Positions 10,590 to 24,200 of a stretch of 64,000 bases of DNA are shown piece after piece. The notes below the pieces were generated by a model. It saw nothing but the letters and a program-made list of their open reading frames with translations. It was not told the DNA's origin and ran no database searches. Position numbers and translations under genes: made by a program. Numbering within the stretch: position 1 is the first letter of the stretch; each line of letters opens with the position of its first letter. Origin of the DNA: Agelaius tricolor (taxonomy: Eukaryota > Chordata > Aves > Passeriformes > Icteridae); contig JALJCS010000018.1 of NCBI GenBank assembly GCA_023055355.1, positions 3,038,001 through 3,102,000 on the forward strand. The letters are read 5' to 3'.

Positions 10590-13082
10590 CGTGTCGAGGA
10601 GAGCGGAGGGCTCCGGCTGCGTGTCCTTGGCTGCAGGGCCGGGCGGCGGCGGAGGGAAGTTGGGGCTGAAAACCATGAGGTCGCTCTTGGCAGCGCCGTC
10701 CGCCACGCACAGGCTGCGGCTGTGGCGCTGCGAGTAGGACCAGCTGCCCACTTCGCTGGCGCACACGAGCGTCGTGGGCCCGGGCCCCGAGAGCACGGCC
10801 GCCCGCGGCGCCCAGCGCGACGCCCCGTACAGCACCACGGCCAGCAGGAAGAGGCTGGACACGGCGCAGATGGCCACCACCAGCCACACGTTGGTGGCCG
10901 CGCTCGCCGCGCCGGGCCCCAGCTCCGCGCCCGCCGCCGAGCGCGACACCGCGGACGACGACGACGCCGCCGAGGAGCCCGCGGCCAGCGCCGCCTCGGC
11001 GGCCTCGAGCAGCGACACGCTGAGCGTGGCCGTGGCCGAGCGCGCCGGCTCGCCGTGGTCGCGCACGACGATCAGCAGCCTCTGGCGAGGCCCGTCCGCC
11101 TCGTCCAGCGCCCGCGCCGTGCTCACCTCGCCGCTGTAGAGCCCCACGCGGAACGGGCCCTTGCCCCGCGGCTCGCACAGCTCGTAGCGCAGCCACGCGT
11201 TGTAGCCCGAGTCGGCGTCCACGGCGCGGATCTTGGCCACCACCTGCCCCGCCGGCGCCCCCCACGCCGCCCACGCCCACAGCGTGCCCGACTCCGAGCC
11301 CGCCCCCGCCAGCGCCGCCGCCGCCGCCTCCGCTGCCGAGCCCGCGGCCGGCAGCAGCGCCGGCGCGTTGTCGTTCTCGTCCAGCACGAACAGCTGCACC
11401 GTGGCGTTGCCGCTCAGCGCCGGCTCCCCCGCGTCCACCGCGCGCACCTCGAACTGCAGCACCTGCAGCTCCTCGTAGTCCAAGGGCTGCAGCGCCCACA
11501 GGCGCCCGCTCTCCGCGTCCACCGACACGTAGCTCGACGCCGGACGCCACCCCATGCCACCCGACGACGGCGACGACCCCGCCGCCCCGCCCACGCCCAG
11601 GCTGCCGTCCCACACCGAGTAGCTGACGCGCCCGTTGGCCGCCTCGTCCGGGTCCCGCGCCCACAGCCGCGCCAGCTCCGCGCCCGCCGCGTTGTTCTCC
11701 CGCGCCAGCACCGTGTACACGGCCTGCGCGAACAAGGGCGCGTTGTCGTTCACGTCCGACACCGGCACCCGCAGCCCGCGCCTGGCGCGCAGCGCCGGCG
11801 CCCCGCCGTCCTCCGCACGCACCTCCACCTCGTACTCCGACACCCGCTCCCGGTCCAGCGCCTCGCGCAGCACCAGCGAGTACGAGCCCAAGAACGTCGC
11901 CTCCAGACCGAACGGCGACGCCGGCCACACCCAGCACCGCACGCGACCGTTCTCCCCCGAGTCCCGGTCCGACACGCTCAGCAGGGCCACCACCGTCCCC
12001 AACGACGCGTCCTCCGCCACCGGCACCGACAGCGACGTCACCCACACCTCCGGAGCGTTGTCGTTCACGTCCAAGACCTCCAGCACCAACTTGCAGTGAC
12101 CCGACAGCGGAGGAGTTCCCTTATCTGTCCCTTTAATATGTAGTTCATATAAATTAACTGTCTCGAAGTCCAGGGTGCCCGTCAGTCTGATCTCTCCACT
12201 ATTTACATCGATGCTGAATAAATCTCTTGCTGAGGGGGGAACAATAGTATCAATATCATATACCAATTCACCATATATTCCTGTGTCGGAATCCGTGGCG
12301 TTCACTCGACCTACAAGCGTCCCCTCTAATGCGTTTTCGGGCAAAACTGCGTTATACACGGACTGATTGAACTGGGGCGCGTTGTCGTTCACGTCTAGCA
12401 CTGTGATCACCAGCTCCATTGTCCCCGTCAGAGACGGCCGGCCCCCGTCAGTCGCCGTCAGCACCAACCGGTGCACGGGAATCGTCTCGCGGTCCAGAGA
12501 TTTCGTGAGTATCAGAAACAAGGACTTAGTACGCGAATTGCTGTTTTCTTCCTCTATTCTAAAATGCTCGCTGGGGCTGAGTGTGTACGTGAGCTGCGCG
12601 TTCGCTCCGATATCCGCATCCGACGCGCCCTCCAGCGGGAAACGAGACCCTGGCAGAGTGGTCAGTTCCGCGATGCTGAGGTTTTTTCGGGCGGCGGGGA
12701 AGACGGGGGCATTGTCGTTGATGTCGGTGACCTCCAGCTGCACATGGAAGACGCGCAGCGGCCGCTCCAGCAGCACCTCCAGGCGCAGCGCGCACGGCGC
12801 GCTCTTGCCGCACAGCTCCTCCCGGTCGAGCCGCGAGCTCACCAGCAGCGCGCCGCTCGCCCCGCTCACCTCCACGCTCGCCCGCCGGCCCTGCGCCACC
12901 AGCCGCAGCCGCCGCGCCTCCGCCTCGCCCGCCTCCAGGCCCAGGTCCTGCGCCAGACGGCCCACCACCGTGCCGGCCTTGGCTTCCTCCGGCACCGAGT
13001 AGCGCACCTGCCCGCCCGACAGCGCCCAGGCCGCCTGCAGCACCAGCACCCGCACCAGCGCCGCACAACAACGCTCGCCCAT
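10590..13082 (-). CDS. PCDHA: Protocadherin-alpha variable exon V2 (EC2/EC3 class B)
   Basis: Complete protocadherin-alpha variable exon of 831 codons with the same layout as V1: signal peptide, six EC repeats, one membrane helix and a short tail that would be joined to the constant exons. The start is the ATG before MGERCCAAL at 13082; the last exon base is 10590, followed by GTCAGT on the sense strand. Its EC2 middle patch (reads RIEEENSNSRTKSLF) and its EC3 (with SDTGIYGELVYDID) occur in no other exon of the window, so it is the only class B member. The EC1/EC2 junction reads SIAELTTLPG, as in V6 and V7. The EC5 loop reads SSPSS. The promoter and 5' flank closely match V3 and V7. The 3' flank, 7.5-10.6 kb, has no close copy here; it most resembles the spacer beside V7. 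Confidence 0.94.
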
Positions 13083-13268
13083 CCTTCCTGCCGCTCTGCC
13101 CGCCGCCGCCGCCGCTCTGCCTGCCGGCCCCGGCCCGAGCCCCGCACGGCTCCCCGCCGCCGCCCGGACGCGCCGCCTCTGCTGCCCGGCCCGAGCCGCC
13201 CCCCCGCGCTCACAGCCGGGCTCTCCGCCGCACCGGGGCGGAGCCGCCCACACCGAGCCGTTCCTGAG

Positions 13269-13290
13269 CCTGCAGCGACACCGTGCGCTC
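13269..13290 (-). promoter_or_regulatory. CSE / CTCF-like promoter box of V2
   Basis: Same sense-strand core as at V1 (GGTGTCGCTGCAGG), 187 bases before the ATG. The outermost base differs: the sense strand begins GAGCGCACGG here and at V3, CAGCGCACGG elsewhere. Confidence 0.7.
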
Positions 13291-13359
13291 CTCCGCCGCC
13301 TCACACGCTCCGCATCTTCGCTCGCGCTGCCGACCCGCTATGGGTATGTTTTCTGCCGT

Positions 13360-14275
13360 CTCTTGCTGTCGGGCTCCTCTTTTTTTTTCCTTTACATCTT
13401 CCGCTTTCTTTTTAGGTAATCTTTCATTTTTTCTTCGTGTTTCTTCACTGCCCTTTTCATTTGTCTTGCTCCCTTGCAAATCCTTCTTTTCGGTCATGTT
13501 TCGTTTACCTTACTTTTTTTCTTTGTACCCTTTTCTCTTTCTTCATTGTCTCGCCTCTTTTTCATCCTTGTTATGTCACTCTCCATTCTTTCCACTCCTT
13601 TCCCATCTCCTTTCACCCTCCTGTATTCTTTAGCCACACTGCATGCTCGCCAGTTTTCTCTGGCGCCGGAGGGACCATCAGATGCGGGACCATCAGCGCT
13701 ACAGGACATCATTGCTGGGGAGCTGCGCTGCTCCAACCAAGGCCGTAAGGAACCAACTCTGCTCTATATATACTGATAAGTTCGGTGCCTGCTTGTCAGG
13801 TCTATGGTCTGTTTTAAATTTCCATTCTTCCTTCATTTATTACTTTTATGCTGGCTTTAGTTTTATTTGCATGGCTTCATTATTTTCTTTACTCCTATTA
13901 TTAGTAGTAGTATTATTATTTTCCTTATGCTATTTGTATTTTCCCCATTCTTTTACCCTCTTTCTCTTCTTTTTCCTTCTTCTTTCTCTATGTCTTTTTA
14001 TTCCTGCTCATCCATGTCCTCGTTCTTTTCCCCTCTCTTCATTAGTACTCATCTTGTCTCTTTGATCTTTTTCTTTTCCTTCACTAAATTATTTTCCAAA
14101 TCCTCAACATTTAGTTTGGGAATATCCCTCTTTCTTCTTCTTATACCTGGCTCCTTCATGTACCTCCTTGTAGAGTTGATTTTTTTAAAAAAAATCTTCT
14201 TTCTACATTCTTCTTTCAGTTCCCCCTTCCTCTCCTCCTTTCTGGTCCTTGCTTCCTCTGCTCTTGTGGCTCCAT
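13360..14275. repeat. Pyrimidine-rich tract upstream of V2
   Basis: About 0.9 kb of T/C-rich DNA on the + strand, split by the island at 13654-13784. It contains short TATT/ATTATT runs near 13900-13920. Similar in position and make-up to the tracts of V3 and V7. Confidence 0.75.
13654..13784 (+). other. Conserved exon-like island upstream of V2
   Basis: Counterpart of the V1 island: 131 bases between CGCCAG and GGTGCCT on the + strand, within a pyrimidine-rich tract, about 570 bases before the V2 ATG. It shares with the others CAGTTTTCTC, repeated ATCA, and an AAGGCCGTAAGGAACC-type stretch. It lacks TAATTA. Confidence 0.45.
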
Positions 14276-17200
14276 AATTATAAGTGCTGGACATTCTTCC
14301 CTTCAACAAAATATTTTTAAAATACCTACAGTACCCCTTCCACGAACCACAGACATGCCCTTGGGGCCTGAGTCTCATTTCTCTTCCCTACACCTCCTGA
14401 TCGTGATTGGAGGGAGCAACCTGCTTGCTGTCCATGCACCTCCACCTTCCCCCCCTCCAGGAAACAGGACACACTCTTCAGTCTCCAGTGCTCCCAAGGA
14501 CCCAACAAAAACACAGCAAGGCAGGCAGATGGCAAAGAACAGCTCTGCTACATCAAAGAGGTTCCACCACTCTCTGACACAGAAGCTGAAGCCACAATTA
14601 TTGGGATATCTCTGCACAGAGGCCTGAAAATGTTCCAACAAATCAGGGAATTTTCTCATTCCAGATCTCAAACCTATCACAGCCCAGCATGACAACCCTC
14701 CTGAAAGACCTTAAAAAGCACTGGGCAGCCACAGCTCCTGAGGATTCATCATGGACCTCAATCCTTCCAGAGTCACTTTGCTCTTGCATGTTCTGAGTTC
14801 TTCTCTTCCTTTCTGGAAGGCACTCACTGCCTAGACAGCACACCAAGAACCTTGGTATCTACGAGGCCCCACGGAAAATCTCTCACTCACCTTGGAATGA
14901 TCCACTTGGCACACACTCCAACAAAAGCCATGAAGGTAACACCACAGCAGTGTCACTAAGAAAACTCCCTTGACCTCCTACACATCTGTTTGGTGAAATG
15001 AATTTTGGTCCCTCCTCCATTCCTGCTTGCTGGCACCCACTCAGGCTGTGCCTGGAAGCATCGAACAGGAATGAGAGCAGGTAACAGCTGCTCTGCTGGT
15101 CCAATGGGGGAACATTCTGCTGATTCAACAAAAAAATGCCACCACTGAACAGGAACTAAATTACACCAGTCTCAAGACCATCCCCATTTGTTCTACAACT
15201 TACCTCTTTTGAACTGGTGCCTTCTTCAGAAGATAAATACTTTTTAGTCAGGAAAGCTGGTTTTAAAGGATAATTATGCTTAACATTATCAGTGTTTCTT
15301 GGGAAGACCGACAGAAATCTTTCACTTATGTTCCACAGAAACCAGATAAGATGCAGTGTCCATTATGCACTTCTCTCCCAGGGGAAAAGGGAACCAGACC
15401 TGTAAGCTACAGAAATTCTCTCAAAGTAAACCTCAGAAGAGAGGAATAGACGTTCCCCAACACTGATGGACAAGGGCCCAAATATCTGCCACGTTGCCAA
15501 TGAGAGACAGGAAATAAACACAACAACAAACAAACCCAGCAAGACAAAAGCGTGTGCAGTTCGATAGGTAAGAGAATAACAATAATAATAATAAAGTCCC
15601 ATTCTCCTGTATTGAAATGCAACTTTTGGCAACATCTTGGATACCATGACCCATCTAGCAAGACAAAGAGCAGAGAGGCAATGAGGGAAAGATTCAGAGA
15701 AGGCTCTGCTGCATGATCCAAATTCCAAAAGGTTCTCTTTGACCAACAACATCCCACACCCAACCCAAGTGATTAAAGGCACGAAGGGAAGATGTCTTCA
15801 CTAAGAGCAATACCTGGAAGAACAACAGTGCCCTAAGTTATGCAGAACTTCTGGGTGTCCTGAGAGGATCCCAGGAAAGCAGCACTGTGTGGTGGGACCA
15901 TTCCTGAAGTTTTCTGCTGGAATCCAATATTTTGCACCCTGGGAACTGGGACCTCCACAGCAAAACAGACATTCTCCATTCCCTCCCCAAATATGTATGC
16001 AAATCCTCCCCTTTCCCCACGCCTGCCACAAAGAATATACAGGGTCCTGCAAATGCATTCTGTGATTCTTTGACTTTTCCCTCAGGCCAGGTTGCTTTGT
16101 GCCTTTTCAGCAATTTCAAATATAAACCGAGTTCTTAAAGGTTCTGCAATTATAGCAATGAACAATACTGATTCCAGTCCCCTCAAATATTATTCAAGGA
16201 AATGACACAAAATCTGAACCACAAGTCCCGTCAAAATATGAACTGAGTGGAAGAATTTCTACAATAGAGAAGCAGAGCTGGGCTCCTCTGTAGATGTGGA
16301 GGATTGGTGTGTACATCCAGACACCAGAATGAGCCATGTGTGATAACAGGAATCACCATCTCTACCCAGACTGACCATACCAGGAGCACAAGAAGGGGGA
16401 GAAAAACACAACAAGACTACACTCACCCCTCAACTGCCCTTAAATATCATGTCTCAAGAGAAGCACAGATCCACCATGGCAAGAGCTGTGGAAACTGCTG
16501 TAAGAACCCTACAATACACATGGAAAGCAGTTTGTAGTGCCACCCTCCCACAACAACACCCCCAAAACAGCAGCAAAAATGTTCATCAGTCTGCATGTTC
16601 CCAACTGTCACCCAAACACATTTCCATTTGTCGGGCAGCACAAGCAACTGTCTCAGATATAGACATTCATAACCTCAAAGGATTTTGTGGCCATTTCAAT
16701 ACCAAATATTATCTCAAGGTCCAAAAGGTCTCCAACATCAGAGCCTTGGAACTTGGGAAAGGATCCTCTGTGCTAATCCTGCCTCCTGCTGGGCATGCTC
16801 CGTTTCTCACTTGGTAACATTAATTCTGGAGAAAAGGGCATCATCTCACATCTCCTATTCCTCTCTTCTTATGACATGGACCATGATTTTACAGATTATT
16901 TCCAGCTCCCTCATATAAGCCTTCCCACTGCTCCAGAACACCATCCCACTTTTCACAATGACTCTGTGGGACCAACCAAAATGGAGAAATTACACTCTGC
17001 CGATTGAAAATACATTAGACCACAAGTCCAACTGTCCACACAACTCTTGTAGAGGAAAACGACAGAGGATGAGAACAGAGAAGAAACCACATGTGATCCC
17101 ATCAAAGTCAGCACTCTGCAAAGGCAAAAAGGCAGTACACAGTGCCTGGGGGGCTGCTAACAGCACAGCCTCCTGCTTTTGGGCTCCTACACTTAACCCG

Positions 17201-17578
17201 GGAGAAAACATTACATACCAGACAGCAAGAGAACTATCTGCAAAGCTGACCCCTTAGAGAAGTGATTTCATTTTAGGGGAAAACAATTCATATCCACACC
17301 AGCAAACCTTAGCTGCAGACCGTAACAGCACAGGGCTGCAGCTACACATTTTTCACTAGCAAGCATTCTCGTCCTACTAGCAGGAATTCTGGTACTCCGG
17401 GAGGACCCTGCGACAGATGCAAAGGTGCCTTTGATTTCTTAAGCTCCCGTCAAGTACCCAGCGCTCTCCGGCCGCGGCAATTTGGCCTGAATCACAGCAC
17501 CGACTGCTCAGGGCACAAAAGAAAAAGAGCCAGAAGAAGGAGAAAAGAAGTAAAGTTGAGCAAGGTATTGCCACTGAC
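14276..17578. other. Spacer between V3 and the V2 upstream tract
   Basis: Non-coding DNA closely related to 21291-24599 and 53281-56385. No gene seen; short open frames are not bounded by convincing splice sites. Confidence 0.65.
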
Positions 17579-20077
17579 CGTGTCGAGGAGAGCGGAGGGC
17601 TCCGGCTGCGTGTCCTTGGCTGCAGGGCCGGGCGGCGGCGGAGGGAAGTTGGGGCTGAAAACCATGAGGTCGCTCTTGGCAGCGCCGTCCGCCACGCACA
17701 GGCTGCGGCTGTGGCGCTGCGAGTAGGACCAGCTGCCCACTTCGCTGGCGCACACGAGCGTCGTGGGCCCGGGCCCCGAGAGCACGGCCGCCCGCGGCGC
17801 CCAGCGCGACGCCCCGTACAGCACCACGGCCAGCAGGAAGAGGCTGGACACGGCGCAGATGGCCACCACCAGCCACACGTTGGTGGCCGCGCTCGCCGCG
17901 CCGGGCCCCAGCTCCGCGCCCGCCGCCGAGCGCGACACCGCGGACGACGACGACGACGACGCCGCCGCCGAGGATCCCGCGGCCAGCGCCGCCTCGGCGG
18001 CCTCGAGCAGCGACACGCTGAGCGTGGCCGTGGCCGAGCGCGCCGGCTCGCCGTGGTCGCGCACGACGATCAGCAGCCTCTGGCGAGGCCCGTCCGCCTC
18101 GTCCAGCGCCCGCGCCGTGCTCACCTCGCCGCTGTAGAGCCCCACGCGGAACGGGCCCTTGCCCCGCGGCTCGCACAGCTCGTAGCGCAGCCACGCGTTG
18201 TAGCCCGAGTCGGCGTCCACGGCGCGGATCTTGGCCACCACCTGCCCCGCCGGCGCCCCCCACGCCGCCCACGCCCACAGCGTGCCCGACTCCGAGCCCG
18301 CCCCCGCCAGCGCCGCCGCCGCCGCCTCCGCTGCCGAGCCCGCGGCCGGCAGCAGCGCCGGCGCGTTGTCGTTCTCGTCCAGCACGAACAGCTGCACCGT
18401 GGCGTTGCCGCTCAGCGCCGGCTCCCCCGCGTCCACCGCGCGCACCTCGAACTGCAGCACCTGCAGCTCCTCGTAGTCCAAGGGCTGCAGCGCCCACAGG
18501 CGCCCGCTCTCCGCGTCCACCGACACGTAGCTCGACGCCGGACGCCAACCCATGCCACCCGACGACGGCGACGACCCCGCCGCCCCGCCCACGCCCAGGC
18601 CGCCGTCCCACACCGAGTAGCTGACGCGCCCGTTGGCCGCCTCGTCCGGGTCCCGCGCCCACAGCCGCGCCAGCTCCGCGCCCGCCGCGTTGTTCTCCCG
18701 CGCCAGCACCGTGTACACGGCCTGCGCGAACAAGGGCGCGTTGTCGTTCACGTCCGACACCGGCACCCGCAGCCCGCGCCTGGCGCGCAGCGCCGGCGCC
18801 CCGCCGTCCTCCGCACGCACCTCCACCTCGTACTCCGACACCCGCTCCCGGTCCAGCGCCTCGCGCAGCACCAGCGAGTACGAGCCCAAGAACGTCGCCT
18901 CCAGACCGAACGGCGACGCCGGCCACACCCAGCACCGCACGCGACCGTTCTCCCCCGAGTCCCGGTCCGACACGCTCAGCAGGGCCACCACCGTCCCCAC
19001 CGACGCGTCCTCCGCCACCGGCACCGACAGCGACGTCACCCACACCTCCGGAGCGTTGTCGTTCACGTCCACCACCTCCAGCACCAACTTGCAGTGACCT
19101 GATAGTGGAGGAGTTCCCATGTCTCTCGCTTCAATACGAAAATTAAATACCTTGACTTCCTCGAAGTCCAGGGCTGCTGTGAGGTGAATTTCCCCGGTAT
19201 TCGGATTGATGGAAATCACATCTTTTCCACTCGGGGGAATGAAGTTAGTTACGGTATATTTCACCTCACTGTTAATTCCCTCGTCCGCATCCGTGGCATT
19301 CACCCTCGTCACCAGCGTCCCCACCCCAGCACTCTCCGGCAGCTGCACTTTATACACAGACTGATTGAACTGGGGCGCGTTGTCGTTTGCATCCAGCACC
19401 GAGATCACCAACTCCATTGTCCCCGTCAGAGACGGCCGGCCCCCGTCAGTCGCCGTCAGCACCAACCGGTGCACGGGAATCGTCTCGCGGTCCAGAGATT
19501 TCGTTAAAACGAGTTCAGGTTCAATATTTCGCTCATTCGATTTCTGTAAATCCAGAGAGAAATGCTCGCTGGGGCTGAGTGTGTACGTGAGCTGCGCGTT
19601 CGCTCCGATATCCGCATCCGACGCGCCCTCCAGCGGGAAACTAGACCCCGGCACAGACGATTCCGCGATGCTGAGGTTTTTTCGGGCGGCGGGGAAGACG
19701 GGGGCATTGTCGTTGATGTCGGTGACCTCCAGCTGCACATGGAAGACGCGCAGCGGCCGCTCCAGCAGCACCTCCAGGCGCAGCGCGCACGGCGCGCTCT
19801 TGCCGCACAGCTCCTCCCGGTCGAGCCGCGAGCTCACCAGCAGCGCGCCGCTCGCCCCGCTCACCTCCACGCTCGCCCGCCGGCCCTGCGCCACCAGCCG
19901 CAGCCGCCGCGCCTCCGCCTCGCCCGCCTCCAGGCCCAGGTCCTGCGCCAGACGGCCCACCACCGTGCCGGCCTTGGCTTCCTCCGGCACCGAGTAGCGC
20001 ACCTGCCCGCCCGACAGCGCCCAGGCCGCCTGCAGCACCAGCACCCGCACCAGCGCCGCACAACAACGCTCGCCCAT
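17579..20077 (-). CDS. PCDHA: Protocadherin-alpha variable exon V3 (EC2/EC3 class C)
   Basis: Complete protocadherin-alpha variable exon of 833 codons, starting at the ATG at 20077 and ending before donor GTCAGT at 17578-17573. The six EC repeats, membrane helix and tail are as in the other exons. EC2 carries LDLQKSNERNIEPELVLTK and EC3 carries NFIPPSGKDVISINPNTGE, so it belongs with V4, V6 and V8, but it is the most diverged member of that class. The EC1/EC2 junction (SIAESSVPGSSF) is its own. EC4 begins DASVGTVV, with Val where most have Leu; only V5 shares this. The juxtamembrane Ala-Ser stretch has an extra Ala, also shared with V5. The 5' flank matches V2 and V7 and the 3' flank matches V4 and V8. 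Reading on into the intron adds about 25 codons before a stop. Confidence 0.94.
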
Positions 20078-20263
20078 CCTTCCTGCCGCTCTGCCCGCCG
20101 CCGCCGCCGCTCTGCCTGCCGGCCCCGGCCCGGGCCCCGCACGGCTCCCCGCCGCCGCCCGGACGCGCCGCCTCTGCTGCCCGGCCCGAGCCGCCCCCCC
20201 GCGCTCACAGCCGGGCTCTCCGCCGCACCGGGGCGGAGCCGCCCACACCGAGCCGTTCCTGAG

Positions 20264-20285
20264 CCTGCAGCGACACCGTGCGCTC
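20264..20285 (-). promoter_or_regulatory. CSE / CTCF-like promoter box of V3
   Basis: Identical to the V2 box, 187 bases before the V3 ATG, and followed upstream by the same flank (GCATCTTCGCTCGCG) as V2 and V7. Confidence 0.7.
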
Positions 20286-20359
20286 CTCCGCCGCCTCACA
20301 CGCTCCGCATCTTCGCTCGCGCTGCCGACCCGCTATGGGTATGTTTTCTGCCGTCTCTT

Positions 20360-21290
20360 GCTGTCGGGCTTCTCTTTTTTTTCCTTTACATCTTCCGCTT
20401 TTTTTTTCACGTAATCTTTCATTTTTTCTTCTTCTTGTTTCTTCACTGCCCTTTTCCTTTCTCTTGCTCCCTTGCAAATCCTTCTTTTCGGACATGTTTC
20501 GTTCACCTTACCTTTTTTCTTTGTACCCTTTTCTTTTCTTCATTGTCTCTCTTCTTTTTCGTCCTTCTTAGGCCACTCTCCTTTCTTTCCACTCCTTTCC
20601 CATTTCCTTTCACCGTCCTGTATTCTTTAGCCACACTGCAAGATCGCCAGTTTTCTCCGACACCGCAGAGAATGCGGGATTATGATCCCTAATTACGGTT
20701 CATCATTGCTGGCTGTGGAGCTGTGCTGCTCAACCAAGGCTGTTAGGAACCGACTCTGCTCAATGTCTACTGATAAGTTTGGTGCTTGCTGGTCAGCTAT
20801 TTTATCCTCAGTTTTATGTTTCCATTCTGTCCTTCATTTCTTTCTTTCATTCTAGCTTTACTTTTATTTGCATGGGCTAATCATTTTTTTACTACTACTC
20901 CTAGTTCTTTTTTATTATTATTATTTTCCTTATGCTATTTGTGCTTTCCCTTTCCATTTACCCTCTTTCCCTTCTCTTTCCTTGTTCATTCTCTATGTCG
21001 CTTCATTCCTGCTCATCCCTGTCCTAGGTCTTTCCCTCCTTCCTCATCAGTTTCCATCTTGTCTCTTTGATCTTTTTTTTTCCTTCTCTAAAATATTTTC
21101 CAAATTCACCCAATTCTATTTGGGAATATCTGTTTTTCTTCATCTTTTACCTGACTTCTTCATGTACCTCCTTGTTTTGTTGATTTGTTTATTGTGAATC
21201 TTCTTTCTACAGTTTTCCTCTTTTCTCTTCTCCCTTCCTCTCATCCTTTCTTGTCCTTGCTTCCTCTGCTCTTCTACTTCCATAATTATA
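20360..21290. repeat. Pyrimidine-rich tract upstream of V3
   Basis: About 0.9 kb of T/C-rich DNA on the + strand, split by the island at 20651-20781. Near copy of the V7 tract. Confidence 0.75.
20651..20781 (+). other. Conserved exon-like island upstream of V3
   Basis: 131 bases between CGCCAG and GGTGCTT on the + strand, about 575 bases before the V3 ATG, nearly identical to the V7 island. TAATTA is at 20690-20695. The donor-like end is weak. Confidence 0.45.
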
Positions 21291-24200
21291 TCTTCTGGAC
21301 ATCCTTTCCTTCAACAAAATATTTTTAAAATACCTACACTGCACCTTCCACGGACCACGGACTTGCCTTTGGGGCCTGAGTCTCATTTCTCTTCCCTACA
21401 ACTCCTGTTCATGTGGAGAGGGAGCAACCTGCTTGCTGTCCATGCACCTCCACCTTCCCTCCCTCCAGGAAACAGGACACACTCTTCAGCCTCCGGTGCT
21501 CCCAAGGACCCAACAAAAACACAGCAAGGCAGGCAGATGGCAAAGAACAGCTCTGCTACATCAAAGAGGTTCCACCACTCTCTGACACAGAAGCTGAAGC
21601 CACAATTATTGGGATATCTCTGCACAGAGGCCTGAAAATGTTCCAACAAATCAGGGAATTTTCTCATTCCAGATCTCAAACCTATCACAGCCCAGCATGA
21701 CAACCCTCCTGAAAGACCTTAAAAAGCACTGGGCACCCACAGCTCCTGAGGATTCATCATGGACCTCAATCCTTCCAGAGTCACTTTGCTCTTGCATGTT
21801 CTGAGTTCTTCTCTTCCTTTCTGGAAGGCACTCACTGCCTAGACAGCACACCAAGAACCTTGGTATCTACGAGGCCCCACGGAAAATCTCTCACTCACCT
21901 TGGAATGATCCACTTGGCACACACTCCAACAAAAGCCGTGAAGGTAACACCACAGCAGTGTCACTAACAACACTCCCTTGACCTCCTACACATCTGTTTG
22001 GTGAAATGAATTTTGGTCCCTCCTCCATTCCTGCTTGCTGGCACCCACTCAGGCTGTGCCTGGAAGCATCGAACAGGAATGAGAGCAGGTAACAGCTGCT
22101 CTGCTGGTCCAATGGGGGAACATTCTGCTGATTCAACAAAAAGATGCCACAACTGAACAGGAACTAAATTACACCAGTCTCAAGACCATCCCTATTTGTT
22201 CTACAACTTACCTGTTCTGAACTGGTGCCTTCTTCAGAAGATAAATATTTTTTAGTCAGGAAAGCTGGTTTTAAAGGATAATTATGCTTAACATTATCAG
22301 TGTTTCTTGGGACGATGGCCCAAAAAATATCACTTATGTTCCACAGAAACCAGATAAGATGCAGTGTCCATTATGCACTTCTCTCCCAGGGGAAAAGGGA
22401 ACCAGACCTGTAAGCTACAGAAATTCTCTCAAAGTAAACCTCAGAAGAGAGGAATAGATGTTCCCCACATTGATGGGCAAGGGCCCAAATATCTGCCACG
22501 TTGCCAATGAGAGACAGGAAATAAACACAACAACAAACAAACCCAGCAAAACTAAAGCATGTGCACTTTGATAGAGAAGAGAATAATAATCATTAAAAAC
22601 GTCCCGTTCTCCTGTATTGAAATGCAACTTTTGGCAACATCTTGGATACCAAGACCCATCTAGCAAGACAATGAGCAGAGAGGCAATGAGGGAAGGATTC
22701 AGAGAAGGCTCTGCAGCATGATCCAAATTCCAAAAGGTTCTCTTTGACCAACAACATCCCACACCAAACCCAAGTGATTAAAGGCACGAAGGGAAGATGT
22801 CTTCACTAAGAGCAATACCTGGAAGAACAACAGTGCCCTAAGTTATGCAGAACTTCTGGGTGTCCTGAGAGGATCCCAGGAAAGCAGCACTGTGTGGTGG
22901 AACCATTCCTGAAGTTTTCTGCTGGAATCCAATATTTTGCACCCTGGGAACTGGGACCTCCACAGCAAAACAGACATTCTCCATTCCCTCCCCAAATATG
23001 TATGCAAATCCTCCCCTTTCCCCACGCCTGCCACAAAGAATATACAGGGTCCTGCAAATGCATTCTGTGATTCTTTGACTTTTCCCTCATGCCAGGATGC
23101 TTTGTGCCTTTTCAGCAATTTCAAATACAAACCGAGTTCTTAAAGGTTCTGCAATCAGAGTAATGAACAACACTGATTCCAGTCCCCCCAAATATTATTC
23201 AAGAAAATGACACAAAATCTGACCCCCAAGCCCCGTCAAAATATGAACTGAGTGGAAGAATTTCTACAATAGAGAACCAGAGCTGGGCTCCTCTGTAGAT
23301 GTGGAGGATTGGTGTGTACATCCAGACACCAGAATGAGCCATGTGTGATAACAGGAATCACCATCTCTACCCAGACTGACCATACCAGGAGCACAGGAAG
23401 GGGGAGAAAAACACAACAAGATTACACCAACCCCTCAACTGCCCTTAAATATCATGTCTCAAGAGAAGCACAGATCCACCATGGCAAGAGCTGTGGAAAC
23501 TGCTGTAAGAACCCTACAATACACATGGAAAGCAGTTTGTAGTGCCACCCTCCCACAACAACACCCCCAAAACAGCAGCAAAAATGTTCATCAGTCTGCA
23601 TGTTCCCAGCTGTTACCCCACATATTCACGGTGTCAGGCTAGAGGCAGTACAAGGAACAGTCTCTGATGGAGATATTTATAACCTCAAAGATCTCCGTGG
23701 CCATTTCAATACCACACATGATCTCAAGGGCCAAATGGTCTCCAATATCAGACCCTTGAACCTTGGGAAAGAATCCTGGGCAGAAACACTCCGTTCCAAT
23801 CCTGCCTCCTGCTGGGCATGCTCCATTCCTCACTTGGTAACATTAATTCTGGAGAAGAAGGTATCATCTCACATCTCCTATTCCTCTCTTCTTTTGACAT
23901 GGACTCTGATTTTACAGATTATTTCCAGCTCCCTCAGACCAGCCTTCCCACTGCTCCAGAACACCATCCCAGTTTTCACAGTGATTCTATGGGACCAACC
24001 AAAATGGAGAAATTACACTCTGCCAATTGAAAATACATTAGACCACAAGTCCAACTGTCCCCACAACTCTTGTAGAGGAAAATGACACAGGATGAGAACA
24101 GAGAAGAAACCAAACTTGATCCCGTCAAAGTCAGTACTCTGCAAAGGCAAAAAGGCAGTACACAGTGCCTGGGGGGCTGCTAACAGCACAGCCTCCTGCT

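Larger units (their letters stand above)
13300..17640. repeat. Triplicated flank-spacer block, copy 1
   Basis: The V2 5' flank, tract, island and V2-V3 spacer resemble 20290-24660 and 52270-56450. This is the most diverged of the three copies. The block always joins the 5' flank of one exon to the 3' flank of the next. Confidence 0.8.
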